Below, in pieces: positions 8,366 through 17,335 of a stretch of DNA of 64,000 bases (its first letter is position 1; every line of letters begins with the position of its first letter). The notes under the pieces were generated by a model, which did not search any database, was not told the origin of the DNA, and saw only the letters and a list, made by a program, of their open reading frames with translations. The DNA lies in NCBI RefSeq assembly GCF_030817415.1, contig NZ_JAUSZI010000002.1, positions 9,771,501 to 9,835,500 of the forward strand, given 5' to 3'. The DNA comes from Streptomyces umbrinus. Lineage in GTDB: Bacteria > Actinomycetota > Actinomycetes > Streptomycetales > Streptomycetaceae. The position numbers were made by a program, and so were the translations under genes.

Positions 8366-9541
8366 ATGGCGAGCGGCGTGCGGGGCTCGGCCCTCGATGC
8401 CGCGCCGGGCCGGGGTACCGGAGGCCCGCGCGCGCTGGCCACCGAAGCCGTGCACGCCGGTCGGGACGATCTGGCCCGGCAGGGGCTGCACGCCGTGCCG
8501 ATCGATCTGTCCACGACCTATCCGTCGTACGACAGCCGGGGTGAGGCGGCCCGGATCGACGCCTTCGCCACGGACGGGGCCGAGCCGGAGGGCCCGCCGG
8601 TCTACGGCCGCCTCGGCAACCCGACCGTCGCCCGCTTCGAGACCGCCCTCGCCCGCCTGGAGGGCACCGAGAGCGCCGTCGCGTTCGCGAGCGGCATGGC
8701 CGCGCTGAGTGCCGTGCTGCTCGTACGGAACGCCATGGGCCTGCGCCATGTCGTGGCCGTGCGACCCCTGTACGGATGCAGCGACCACCTGCTGACGGCA
8801 GGGTTGCTCGGGTCCGAGGTGACGTGGGTCGACCCGGCGGGCATCGCGGATGCCCTACGGCCGGACACCGGTCTCGTACTGGTCGAGTCGCCCGCCAATC
8901 CGACGCTTGCCGAACTCGATCTGCGGGCGATCGCCCACGCCTGCGGAAGCGTTCCGCTGCTCGCCGACAACACGTTCGCCACGCCGGTGCTGCAACGCCC
9001 CGCCGAACAGGGCGCGCGGCTCGTGCTGCACAGCGCCACCAAGTACCTGGGCGGGCACGGTGACGTGATGGCGGGGGTGGTGGCCTGCGACGAGGAGTTC
9101 GCCGGGCGGCTTCGGCAGGTCCGGTTCGCCACCGGGGGTGTGCTGCATCCGCTCGCCGGCTATCTGCTGCTGCGCGGGCTGTCGACCCTGCCCGTACGCG
9201 TGCGTGCCGCCTCCGCGAACGCCGCCGAACTGGCCCGGCGCCTCGCCGCCGACCCACGTGTCGCCCGGGTCCACTATCCGAGGCTCGGCGGCGCCATGAT
9301 CGCCTTCGAGATCCACGGCGATCCGCACGAGGTGATAGCCGCCGTCCGCCTCGTCACCCCGGCGGTGAGCCTCGGCAGCGTCGACACCCTGATCCAGCAT
9401 CCGGCCTCGATCAGCCACCGCATCGTGGACGCGGAGGACCGCCGCCACAGCGGGGTGAGCGACCGGCTGCTGCGGCTGTCGGTGGGGCTGGAGGACGTGG
9501 AGGATCTTTGGCGGGATCTGGATGGGGCGTTGGGTGGGTGA
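8366..9541 (+). CDS. PLP-dependent trans-sulfuration enzyme, probably methionine gamma-lyase-like
   Basis: A member of the Cys/Met metabolism PLP enzyme family. Visible motifs are STTYPSYDS, VYGRLGNPTVARFE, the pyridoxal-binding lysine in HSATKYLGGHGD (about residue 226 from this start) and SLGSVDTLIQHPASISH. The residues RPLYGCSDHL carry Cys at the position that marks methionine gamma-lyases; cystathionine gamma-lyases usually have Gly or Thr there. The reaction would be methionine to methanethiol, ammonia and 2-oxobutyrate. The start is uncertain: 8246 and 8336 are in frame, and the leader contains a near-duplicated block (GGCCAGGGAGG twice), each copy followed by an ATG. Confidence 0.87.
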   Translation: MASGVRGSALDAAPGRGTGGPRALATEAVHAGRDDLARQGLHAVPIDLSTTYPSYDSRGEAARIDAFATDGAEPEGPPVYGRLGNPTVARFETALARLEGTESAVAFASGMAALSAVLLVRNAMGLRHVVAVRPLYGCSDHLLTAGLLGSEVTWVDPAGIADALRPDTGLVLVESPANPTLAELDLRAIAHACGSVPLLADNTFATPVLQRPAEQGARLVLHSATKYLGGHGDVMAGVVACDEEFAGRLRQVRFATGGVLHPLAGYLLLRGLSTLPVRVRAASANAAELARRLAADPRVARVHYPRLGGAMIAFEIHGDPHEVIAAVRLVTPAVSLGSVDTLIQHPASISHRIVDAEDRRHSGVSDRLLRLSVGLEDVEDLWRDLDGALGG

Positions 9542-9558
9542 CGGGTGGTGGGTCCGGC

Positions 9559-9607
9559 CGGAACGGCGGCAGGCCCGGCGAGGTTCGCCGGGCCTGCCGC
9601 CGTTCCG
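9559..9607. terminator. Long perfect hairpin between convergent genes
   Basis: Two perfectly complementary 23-bp arms (9559-9581 and 9585-9607) are separated by GGT. It lies between convergent coding regions and can act as a transcription terminator in both directions. There is no clear U-tract, as is usual in Streptomyces. Confidence 0.85.
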
Positions 9608-9653
9608 GGACTGACCAAGAGATCGCTCGCCTCTTCGTCGGTCCCGCATGGAG

Positions 9654-11102
9654 TCAGTCCCGCACGGAGTGCTCCGGGTGGTGCTGCTGGGCCGCGTCGT
9701 ACGACAGCCGCGAACTCACCGCTGCCGCGTCGAGGCGGGCCGTGATGACGAGCGTGCCTTCCTCGATCTGGTAGTCGAGGGGCAGGTCCAGGCCGCGCAT
9801 CGCGGCGACCATGCCGGTGTTGGACGACTGCGTGACGGCGTACACGCTCTCGCAGCCGGCCTCGACGGCCATCGTCACCAGTCGGCCGAGCAGTTCGCTG
9901 CCGATACCGCGGCGCTGCCAGTCGTCCTCGACGAGCAGCGCGATCTCCGTCTCGTCGCCGTCCCAGAGGAGATGCCCGAGCCCGACGATGCGCCCCGACG
10001 CGGTCTGCACGGCGAGGGTGCGCCCGAAACGGGGGCTGAGCAGGTGGTTGAGGTACTTGTCGGCGTCGCCGACCGGACCGTGATAGCGCATGCCCAGCGT
10101 GCGCGGCGAGCACCGCTCGTGCATGGCCTTCGCGGCGTCGACGTCACCGGCGTCGGCGCGGCGCACGGTGATGTCGTTGCCCTGCGGCAGCGTGAGGACG
10201 TCCTGGCTGCGCGGGACACGCGGACCGAGCCGGGCGTCCAGCTCGACCAGCGCCCGGGCCCGCGCGAACTCGGTGGGCGTGAACGGCAGATACGGCCGCT
10301 CCACAGTGATCACTCCGCCTTCCGGGGCACGCAGCCGCATCACAGTGTCCTCGAGTGCCCCCTCGACGGGCGCCGCTTCGTCCGCGCGATCACCGCGCAC
10401 CGAGCCGGCGGGCAGCGACCGGATCGTGCACCGACCCAGCAACTGCCGCAGCGCCAATGGTAGTTCGGCCGCGTCCAGGGCCGTGCGGGTGGCCAGGCCC
10501 AGTACCCGGGTGGGCGCGTCCACCAGGTCGTGGGCGTCGGCCCGCTCGATCCAGGTGCCGGCGCCGCCCGCGTGGGACACCGCCCGGGTGACGTCGGCGG
10601 CCGAGACCTGTGCGGGAACACGAAGCAGGAACTCGTCCACGGTGCCCTCGGCCAGCGGATGCGTCTGGAGGCTGAGGATGTCGACCCGCTGCCCCGCCAG
10701 CGCCGCGCACAGCGACGCCAGCGATCCCGGCTCGTCGCGAACGGTGGTCCGCATCCGCCACAGCACGGTCTCCCCGGTGACGGCCTCGGTTGCGGTCGCG
10801 TCCGCCTCGGACGCCCCGGCGGTCCGCACGGCGGCGGTCGGCCGGGAGCCGGTATCGCCTGTCGGAGGGGCATGGCCGTGGCGGCGTGACCACCATGTGT
10901 GGAAGCCCGCCGTGGCGACCAGCACGACCGCCGAGATCAGGAGGAGGGTGGGGCCGTCGGGGCCGTGCCCGATCAGGTTCGCCACGGCGTCTGCCACCGC
11001 CACCGCCGTGAACAGCGCGGCCAGTTCGACGAGATCCCGGCGCCAGTGGTGGACCGGCCGGCCATTTTTCGCACGCGTCACTTGAGACATGTCTTGAGTC
11101 AT
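9654..11102 (-). CDS. Membrane-anchored ACT domain - GNAT acetyltransferase fusion
   Basis: A 482-residue multidomain protein. Two hydrophobic segments near residues 28-75 (LVELAALFTAVAVADAVANL and TLLLISAVVLVATAGF) suggest membrane anchoring. An ACT-like small-molecule-binding domain follows (TTVRDEPGSLASLCAALAGQ), then a GNAT domain at the C-terminus with the acetyl-CoA loop DDWQRRGIGSELLGRL. The architecture suggests acetylation controlled by an amino-acid ligand, perhaps of a protein substrate; this is inference. The start at 11102 (MTQDMSQ) is preferred, with 11090 possible. The upstream region contains a CAGTCAC/GTGACTG inverted repeat with a long spacer. Confidence 0.85.
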   Translation of the reverse strand: MTQDMSQVTRAKNGRPVHHWRRDLVELAALFTAVAVADAVANLIGHGPDGPTLLLISAVVLVATAGFHTWWSRRHGHAPPTGDTGSRPTAAVRTAGASEADATATEAVTGETVLWRMRTTVRDEPGSLASLCAALAGQRVDILSLQTHPLAEGTVDEFLLRVPAQVSAADVTRAVSHAGGAGTWIERADAHDLVDAPTRVLGLATRTALDAAELPLALRQLLGRCTIRSLPAGSVRGDRADEAAPVEGALEDTVMRLRAPEGGVITVERPYLPFTPTEFARARALVELDARLGPRVPRSQDVLTLPQGNDITVRRADAGDVDAAKAMHERCSPRTLGMRYHGPVGDADKYLNHLLSPRFGRTLAVQTASGRIVGLGHLLWDGDETEIALLVEDDWQRRGIGSELLGRLVTMAVEAGCESVYAVTQSSNTGMVAAMRGLDLPLDYQIEEGTLVITARLDAAAVSSRLSYDAAQQHHPEHSVRD

Positions 11103-11266
11103 ACAGTCACTGTGAGGGATGGGTGTTGCGTGATCACGAACGCTTTGTGACTGATCGGTTAAGTGTGTTTCTGCCCTCTTTGTTGCATTTTTTACGACCC
11201 TCTGGCGTGAGTCGGCTGCTCGACAGAACGGCCAGGTCGGGTCCGGGCGTCGGCACCGGCCTCCGC

Positions 11267-13927
11267 TCAGGCGGCCACCCCGTGATCCAGTGTGGCGCGC
11301 AGCCGGCGGGCCTGGGTGACGAGCCGGGACGAACCACGCCGGTCCGCCGCCTGTTCGAGATGTGCCATGCAGCCGCGCGCTCCCGTCCGTTCGGCGCATT
11401 CGGCGGCGACGGTCAGCAGCTCCCCGAACCCTCGGGCTGACGCGGCGGCGCCGTCCGTCGCGAGATCGGCGAGCAGCACGGGGAGCGCGGCGCGGAGTAT
11501 CTCCCAGACGGTGCCGTACGCGCCGGTCGTCGCCGCGGTCCGTACGGACTCGGCGAGCCGAAGCGGCTTCACCGCCCCGCGGTGCATCAGCTGCCCCAGA
11601 TCCGCGCCGAGTCTCTCGGCGTCCAACTGCCCTCGCGCGGCCAGCACCAGCAGCGCGTCCACCGCACTGAGCCGGTCCTCCGGGTGGCGCGCGCCCAGCC
11701 CGTACGCCACACCGAGATGCACGGCCTCACCCGCCTCGCCCGGCGCCTCGGCGAGCAGCGGCAGTACGGAGGCATCGCCACGGGTGCCCTCCACCGCGAC
11801 CGAGGAGAGTTCGCGCAGCAGTCGCGCGGCCACCAGCTCCCGCCGCCCGGGCACCACGGCCAGCCAGTGGTGTCGCTCGGCCCGGTCCCAGTAGTGGGCG
11901 CAGTATGCGCGCGCCTCGAAGAGTCCCACGGGCCGGCCGAGCCGTCGGAAGGCCGGGGGGAACTCTCCCGGCAATCCGTCGAGTTCGCCGAGTTCGAGCA
12001 GGATGCGGACCCCTGAGGTGCGTCGGCTGCTTCTGGGCATGGACGGGCCGTCGGTCGTGAGCCACAGCGCCAGCCGGTTGCCTTCCGCCGTGCCGAGAGC
12101 CGCTGCCTGTTCGGCGGCTGCAGTGGCCGCTGCGCTGTCGTCGCGCCGCACCCGGAGCAGTGCCTGGGTGAAGTCGGCCTCCCCTGGCCGGGCGCCCAGC
12201 CGGCGGTACTCGTCGAGGCGGGCCACCAACTCGTCCGGCTCCAGAAGGCCCGACCCCCACGTCGGCGTGGCCAGCAGGAACGGCAGTGGGTCGGCGCGCA
12301 GCCGGTGGGCCGCTTCCCACAGACGGGCGTTGAAGGCGACGGCCACCGCGCTGTGCACACAGGGGTCCGTCATCGGCCCGTGCTGGTCGGCCCTGTGCAG
12401 CGTGGCCGTACTCACCTGGCCCAGCAGGGTCGCGAGCACGACCTCCAGGCCGTGCGGGTCCGCGCGGAAGTACTTCTCCACCGAGGTGTACTGCGGGTCG
12501 GCGTCGACCCACCAGAGCCGCGAGACCACGGGCTTCAGCGCTTCGGCCAGCGCGTCCCGGTCCCGGTACCCGTGCCGCACCAGACCGTCCAGGGTGCGCT
12601 CGAACGCCGCCACGTCACCCCCGGACGCCAGCAGGGCGCCGACCTCCTCCGCCAGCTCGACCGCCGAGTCCGGCGCGGGCGGGACCCGAGCCGGCTCGGG
12701 CGCGGGCGGGAGCAGCTCCGCATAGGGCTCCGGCACCTGGTCGGCCCCGTCCAGGCCCAGCGTCTCCGTGGCGCGCAGGCGCAGTCCCGGGCTCAACTCC
12801 CCGGCCGCGTCGGCCACTTCGCCCCGCACCTCCGGGGATGCCCCGGTGAGGTGGCGCTCGACCAGCTTCAGCGCCCGCTCCTGCACGTCCGTGTCCTCGT
12901 GTCCGAAGGCCTGGGCCACCGCGGGGAGCAGCTCTGCCGCGCTCGACGGGTCGCGCCGGAGCGCCTTCCCGAGCAGTACGAGCTGAGCCCGGACCAGCTT
13001 CTTTTCCGTACGGAAGAGCACACCGCCGGACATCTCCGCGAGCTGCCGGGGCGTCAACTCGCCGTCCAGCGCGAGGGAGCCGAGCACCGACTGGGCGTGC
13101 GAGGCCACCGTGGACGCCGCGTCGGAGGCGAGCGCCAGCCAGTCGGCGGCCCGCTCCCGCTCCTCGTCCCGGGTCAGCTCCAGCGCCGTCAGCAGCCGCA
13201 GGAACACCCGGGAGTCGGACGGCACGCCGCCGCGGAGCAGACGGGCCACACAGGCGTCGACCGTGGCCTTCCGGTCGAGAGTGCCTTCGCGGGTGAGCTG
13301 CGCGAGCGCGTTGAACCAGCTGTCCGGGCCGTCACCGAACAGCCAGTCCAGGCGGCTCCCGATGTCCGGGATCTCGAAGACGGCGGCGACCAGCTCCGCC
13401 GTGTACGGGTCCTGGCGAAGCCGCTGAAGGATGGTGTCCCCGCGTTGCCACAGGCTGCCGACCTGTTCGATCCAGCCCACCACGTAGGTCTCGGTCGTCG
13501 GCACCGGGCAACCGGAGAGCCGTACAAGGCCCGACATCAGCTCGTACGGCACCTGGGCGAGCGGCGGGCGCTCCGCGAGGCGGTGCGCCACGTCGCCCAG
13601 CCAGTCGCGCTCCCGGTCGCCCAGCACATGGAGCAGCACTCCGGGCGAGGCCTGGGACCAGCGCAGATCGGCGGCGGTGAGCCAGGTCGCAGTCCCGGCC
13701 GCTCCGGTGTGGCAGGCCGCCCCGGCCGCGTGCAGCGCGGGATACGCCTTCCGCGACGCGGCGTCCCAGGGCGCGGCCCGCAACTCCTTGCGGAGGTCCT
13801 TCAACGCGGGCAGACACGCCCGTCGTTCACCATCCGTCATTCCGTCCAGCAGCCCCGCGGCCTCGCCCATCCGCCCGGCCTGCACAGCCCTCAGCAACGC
13901 TTCATTCGCCGACACCGCACCGCTCAT
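11267..13927 (-). CDS. DUF6493-like protein, partner of a SWIM zinc-finger protein
   Basis: An 886-residue protein, rich in Leu and Ala, with helical-repeat character and no catalytic motif that I can see. It opens MSGAVSANEALLRAVQAGRM. The start codon overlaps the stop of the SWIM gene by 4 bp (ATGA), so the two are translationally coupled. Proteins of this type are typically found next to SWIM-domain proteins in Streptomyces; function is unknown. The coupled pair lies under a PafBC-type promoter at 15335-15357, suggesting a DNA-damage-related role. The family name is from memory and should be treated as tentative. Confidence 0.78.
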   Translation of the reverse strand: MSGAVSANEALLRAVQAGRMGEAAGLLDGMTDGERRACLPALKDLRKELRAAPWDAASRKAYPALHAAGAACHTGAAGTATWLTAADLRWSQASPGVLLHVLGDRERDWLGDVAHRLAERPPLAQVPYELMSGLVRLSGCPVPTTETYVVGWIEQVGSLWQRGDTILQRLRQDPYTAELVAAVFEIPDIGSRLDWLFGDGPDSWFNALAQLTREGTLDRKATVDACVARLLRGGVPSDSRVFLRLLTALELTRDEERERAADWLALASDAASTVASHAQSVLGSLALDGELTPRQLAEMSGGVLFRTEKKLVRAQLVLLGKALRRDPSSAAELLPAVAQAFGHEDTDVQERALKLVERHLTGASPEVRGEVADAAGELSPGLRLRATETLGLDGADQVPEPYAELLPPAPEPARVPPAPDSAVELAEEVGALLASGGDVAAFERTLDGLVRHGYRDRDALAEALKPVVSRLWWVDADPQYTSVEKYFRADPHGLEVVLATLLGQVSTATLHRADQHGPMTDPCVHSAVAVAFNARLWEAAHRLRADPLPFLLATPTWGSGLLEPDELVARLDEYRRLGARPGEADFTQALLRVRRDDSAAATAAAEQAAALGTAEGNRLALWLTTDGPSMPRSSRRTSGVRILLELGELDGLPGEFPPAFRRLGRPVGLFEARAYCAHYWDRAERHHWLAVVPGRRELVAARLLRELSSVAVEGTRGDASVLPLLAEAPGEAGEAVHLGVAYGLGARHPEDRLSAVDALLVLAARGQLDAERLGADLGQLMHRGAVKPLRLAESVRTAATTGAYGTVWEILRAALPVLLADLATDGAAASARGFGELLTVAAECAERTGARGCMAHLEQAADRRGSSRLVTQARRLRATLDHGVAA

Positions 13928-15328
13928 CGCACACCCCCGTCGATCAGAACCTCTGTCTGTCCGGCCATCGCTCCCCGGCGGGCCATCCGCACGGCCAGAG
14001 CGTGCTTGCACGGTCCGCGCCCTCCCCGGTACTTGGCCCACCACAGGCAACTGCAGCTCAGTACCCCCGCGTCGTCGCGCACCCGGTGCGCCTGCCCGTC
14101 CTGCGCGGTCACCGTGCCGAGCGCGCCGTCCAGGACCACCGCGCCCTCCGCGACGAGTGCCCGGGCCGCGCGCAGGCGCGGATTGTGCCGCTCCACGCGC
14201 TCGGCGTCATAGGGCAGTTCGCGGTGGAAGTAGGCCGCTTCCGCCGTGTCGTACCCGACACGTCCCGAGGTGCCCAGACGGACCAGGGCGGCCCGCACAC
14301 GCTCGGCAGGCAGACCCGAGGCTGCGGACAGATCCCCGACGTCGATCCGGGGCTCCCAGGCGAGGAGCACCGAGATCAGCTCCGCGTCCTCGGCGGCCTC
14401 GTCGGTGGCCAGCGCGTCCAGGACACCGCCCTCACCTGAGAATCCCCGCGAAGCCTCCGGGGACAGCGTCAGCGTGAAGCCGCATCCCGTGCAGAACGAC
14501 CTCCCAGGCACTGGCTGCCGCGGCGGCTCCGGCGAGCGAAGGACCGTACACCCGCAGTGCCGTCGCGTGGCGGAGCACCCTTTGGAGGGCGATCAGCCGC
14601 TCCGGGCCCGGCAGGCACACGGCTCCGGGCAGCGGCCTGGTCGTGGGCCGCAGACCCCGCCCGGACGGCACGACCCATCCTGCACTCCTGGAGGCGCCAC
14701 GCGCCGTGGAACGGGGCAGGGACCGCAGGAACCGAACAGCCTCCGCCGCCGGCAGCTCGGCCCGCAGGTCGAAGCCGGCAGCTATCACCTGGGCCTCGGC
14801 GAACCCCCGCAGCCACCGGTCCGGCAGCGGCACCTTCTTCTCCACGACCGGCCCGTCAAGGGTGGTCACGGCCATCTCGTCCGGGCCGACGCGCAGATGC
14901 AGCGGATCGTCCGAGCCGATCCTCGACAGGGCTTCCCGCAATGGGTTGTTGACGTCGACGTTCGTCGTGCCGTGGCCCACCTCGCCGCCGTCCAGGCCCG
15001 TGTCCAGCACGTCCAGACGCGCGTACACCCCGCCGCACCCGGAGAAGGACTCGAAGCGGAGCCGGTCGCCGTTGCCCGTGACCACCGGGTCGAGCGAAGC
15101 CCTCAGCTGCTGCTGGTAGTACCGCGCGCCCGCCACGTCGGCCACCGCGAGCAGACCCGCCGAGGCCACCTGAGGCGACGTCAGGAAGCCCGCGAAGAAC
15201 CGCGGATGGTCCTCCACGCCACGGGGCGTCGCACCCCGCGAGGTCTCAAGTCCCAGGCGCCGTCCGCCCGGTACGGATTCCAGGGCGGAGGGTCGGGTGT
15301 AGGCCACGGCCTGCAAAGATCGAGTCAT
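13924..15328 (-). pseudogene. SWIM zinc-finger protein interrupted by a frameshift
   Basis: The N-terminal part reads from ATG 15328 (MTRSLQAVAYTRPSALESVPGG) to about 14480. The reading frame then runs on without homology to a stop at 14432. The C-terminal part continues in another frame (SPEASRGFSGEGGVLDALA) and holds the SWIM motif C-x-C...C-x-H in SCSCLWWAKYRGGRGPCKH, ending at 13924. Removing one base near 14474-14479 restores MRLTLTLSPEAS across the junction. SWIM domains bind DNA or proteins. It may be a real mutation or an assembly error. The transcript is probably leaderless: the promoter -10 hexamer ends 7 nt before the ATG. Confidence 0.82.
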
Positions 15329-15334
15329 GGAAAA

Positions 15335-15357
15335 ACCGTAGAGGCGACCACTGACAA
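15335..15357 (-). promoter_or_regulatory. PafBC-type (RecA-NDp) DNA-damage promoter
   Basis: On the minus strand TTGTCAGTG, an 8-bp spacer and TACGGT match the published RecA-NDp/PafBC consensus TTGTCRGTG-N8-TANNNT exactly, including spacing. The ATG of the SWIM gene lies 7 nt after the -10 element. Confidence 0.8.
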
Positions 15358-15573
15358 TCGACGCTGACCTGCGAAAACCCAAGAAATGGGCCAACGACTG
15401 TGCCGCGCACCGGGGGATGACTCCGGTACGCGGCACGAGGTTCGAGAGTACGGGACCAGCCGCCCCGCGCAGACGTGAAACCGCCGCCGCTCGTACGTGG
15501 ACCCACCGGCCGGCTCGTGCGCGGACCCGCCGACCCGCTCGAAAACTGACCCGCCGGCCCGCGCGCACGCGAA

Positions 15574-17154
15574 CTACTGGCCCACACGCCCCGGCTGAAG
15601 CACCTTCGTGAACAGCACCGCCCCGCCGGTGGCCCGCAGACGGACCGTCAGTTCGCCGCTGCCACCGTCGATGTCGACCTCGCCGAAGTACTGCGGGGAC
15701 TCCATCGGCGAGACGTTCGCCCTGTCGGGTGCCTTGACGAAGACCCGGTCCGGACCGAACGTGCCGTCCAGCGCGTTCGCCTGGAAACCGCCCGCGGCCA
15801 GCGGACCGGAGACGAACTCCCAGAACGGGGCGAAGTCCTTGAAGGCCGCGCGCGACGGGTCGTAGTGCTGCGCCGAGGTGTAGTGAACGTCCGCCGTCAG
15901 CCACACCGTGCCGGTGATCCTGCGGTGCTTGACGAACCGCAGCAGCTCCGCGATCTGGAGCTCGCGGCCGAGCGGCGCGCCAGGGTCGCCCTGCGCGACG
16001 GCCTCGATGTCCGTCGCGCCGTCCGGCACGACCAGGCCGAGCGGCATGTCCGAGGCGATCACCTTCCACACGGCGCGTGACCGTGCCAGCTCCCGCTTCA
16101 GCCAGACCAGCTGCTCCGCGCCCAGGATGCCGTTGGTGTCGTCGGTCTGCCGGCCCGGGGAGTTGGCGTTGCGGTACGTGCGCATGTCGAGCACGAACAC
16201 GTCCAGCAGCGGACCGTGGCGCACGACGCGGTGCACCCGGCCGTCCTCGCCCGTGGAGGGGAGCGTGGAGATCGGGAAGTACTCGCTGAACGCCTTGCGG
16301 GCGCGGGAGGCCAGCGTGTCGACGTCCTTCACCGTGTAGCGGGCGTCGGTGAGGATCTCGCCCGGGTACCAGTTGTTGACGACCTCGTGGTCGTCCCACT
16401 GGGTGATCGTCGGCACCTGCGCGTTGAACCGGCGTACGTTCTCGTCGAGCAGCGAGTAGCGGAAGTTGCCCCGGTACTCGGCGAGGGTCTCCGCGACCTT
16501 GGACTTCTCCTCGGTGGTGACGTTCCGCCAGACACGGCCGTCCGGGAGCGTCACGGACGCCGACAGGGGGCCGTCCGCGTAGATCGTGTCGCCGCTGCAC
16601 AGGAAGAAGTCCGGGTTCAGACGGCGCATCTCCTCGTACGCGAAGAGGCCGCCGATGTCCGGGTTGATGCCCCAGCCCTGGCCCACTATGTCGCCGGACC
16701 AGAGGAACCGGACGTCCTGGCGCCGCTTGGCGGGGGCGGTCCGGAAGGTGCCCGGTACGGGCTCACCGGTGCGGCGGTAGTCGTCCGGGTCGGCCAGCGT
16801 CACCCGGTAGTGGATCTGCTCGCCCGCAGGGAGACCGCGCAGCGGGACCGTACCCGTGAAGTCGGTGTCGGCGCCCAGGAGCGGGCCGTGCCACCGTTTC
16901 GGCCTGCGGAACGACTCGGTCGCGGAGGTCTCCACGATCATGCGCGCGGGACGGTCGGAACGCACCCAGACGAGGCCGGAGTTCGTGGTCACGTCTCCGG
17001 CCTGCACACCCCACTGCGCCTTCGGCCGGCCGGACAGGGCGAACGAGGGGGCCGTGCCGACGGAAGAGGGCAGGGCGAGCGCCGCCGACGCGGCGAGCGA
17101 GCCGCGCAGTACGCTGCGGCGGCCGGGGAACGGGTTCGGCGGGCGGTGTGACAT
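15574..17154 (-). CDS. phoD: Secreted alkaline phosphatase D (PhoD), Tat substrate
   Basis: A 526-residue protein beginning with a twin-arginine signal (GRRSVLRGSLAASAALALP). WGVQAGDVTTNSGLVWVRSD is the N-terminal PhoD-like domain, and the metallophosphatase motifs are WSGDIVGQG, CSGDTIYADG, WDDHEVVNNW, VFVLDMRTYR and WLTADVHYT. It hydrolyses phosphodiesters such as teichoic acid fragments outside the cell. AGGAGG lies just before ATG 17154. A PHO-box-like pair of direct repeats upstream fits PhoR-PhoP control under phosphate starvation, as known for Streptomyces phoD. Length is normal for the family. Confidence 0.93.
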   Translation of the reverse strand: MSHRPPNPFPGRRSVLRGSLAASAALALPSSVGTAPSFALSGRPKAQWGVQAGDVTTNSGLVWVRSDRPARMIVETSATESFRRPKRWHGPLLGADTDFTGTVPLRGLPAGEQIHYRVTLADPDDYRRTGEPVPGTFRTAPAKRRQDVRFLWSGDIVGQGWGINPDIGGLFAYEEMRRLNPDFFLCSGDTIYADGPLSASVTLPDGRVWRNVTTEEKSKVAETLAEYRGNFRYSLLDENVRRFNAQVPTITQWDDHEVVNNWYPGEILTDARYTVKDVDTLASRARKAFSEYFPISTLPSTGEDGRVHRVVRHGPLLDVFVLDMRTYRNANSPGRQTDDTNGILGAEQLVWLKRELARSRAVWKVIASDMPLGLVVPDGATDIEAVAQGDPGAPLGRELQIAELLRFVKHRRITGTVWLTADVHYTSAQHYDPSRAAFKDFAPFWEFVSGPLAAGGFQANALDGTFGPDRVFVKAPDRANVSPMESPQYFGEVDIDGGSGELTVRLRATGGAVLFTKVLQPGRVGQ

Positions 17155-17217
17155 GGGACGCCTCCTGGGACGGGTTCGACCAGTGTGCAGGGCCAGACTT
17201 ACTGGTGTGCCGCAGCG

Positions 17218-17239
17218 CGCACACAAACCACAAGTGAAC
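17218..17239 (-). promoter_or_regulatory. Candidate PHO box upstream of phoD
   Basis: On the minus strand two 11-nt direct-repeat units, GTTCACTTGTG and GTTTGTGTGCG, resemble the Streptomyces PhoP box built of 11-nt repeats with GTTCACC cores. The second unit is weak. The site ends 63 bp upstream of the phoD ATG. Confidence 0.5.
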
Positions 17240-17316
17240 AAACACGATCCGCTCCGCTGGGTTGGGCCGGGGTGGTGCGGGTCGGAGGACGTCGTGCGGG
17301 TTGTGGGGGCTGAGCC

Positions 17317-17334
17317 CGCAGTTCCCCGCGCCCC
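17317..17334. repeat. Streptomyces intergenic repeat, copy 1
   Basis: The 18-mer CGCAGTTCCCCGCGCCCC, preceded by GGTTGTGG, recurs at 49557-49574 in the same arrangement. From memory, this sequence is very common between genes in Streptomyces genomes. Here it abuts the 3' end of the MocR gene. Confidence 0.7.
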
Positions 17335-17335
17335 C

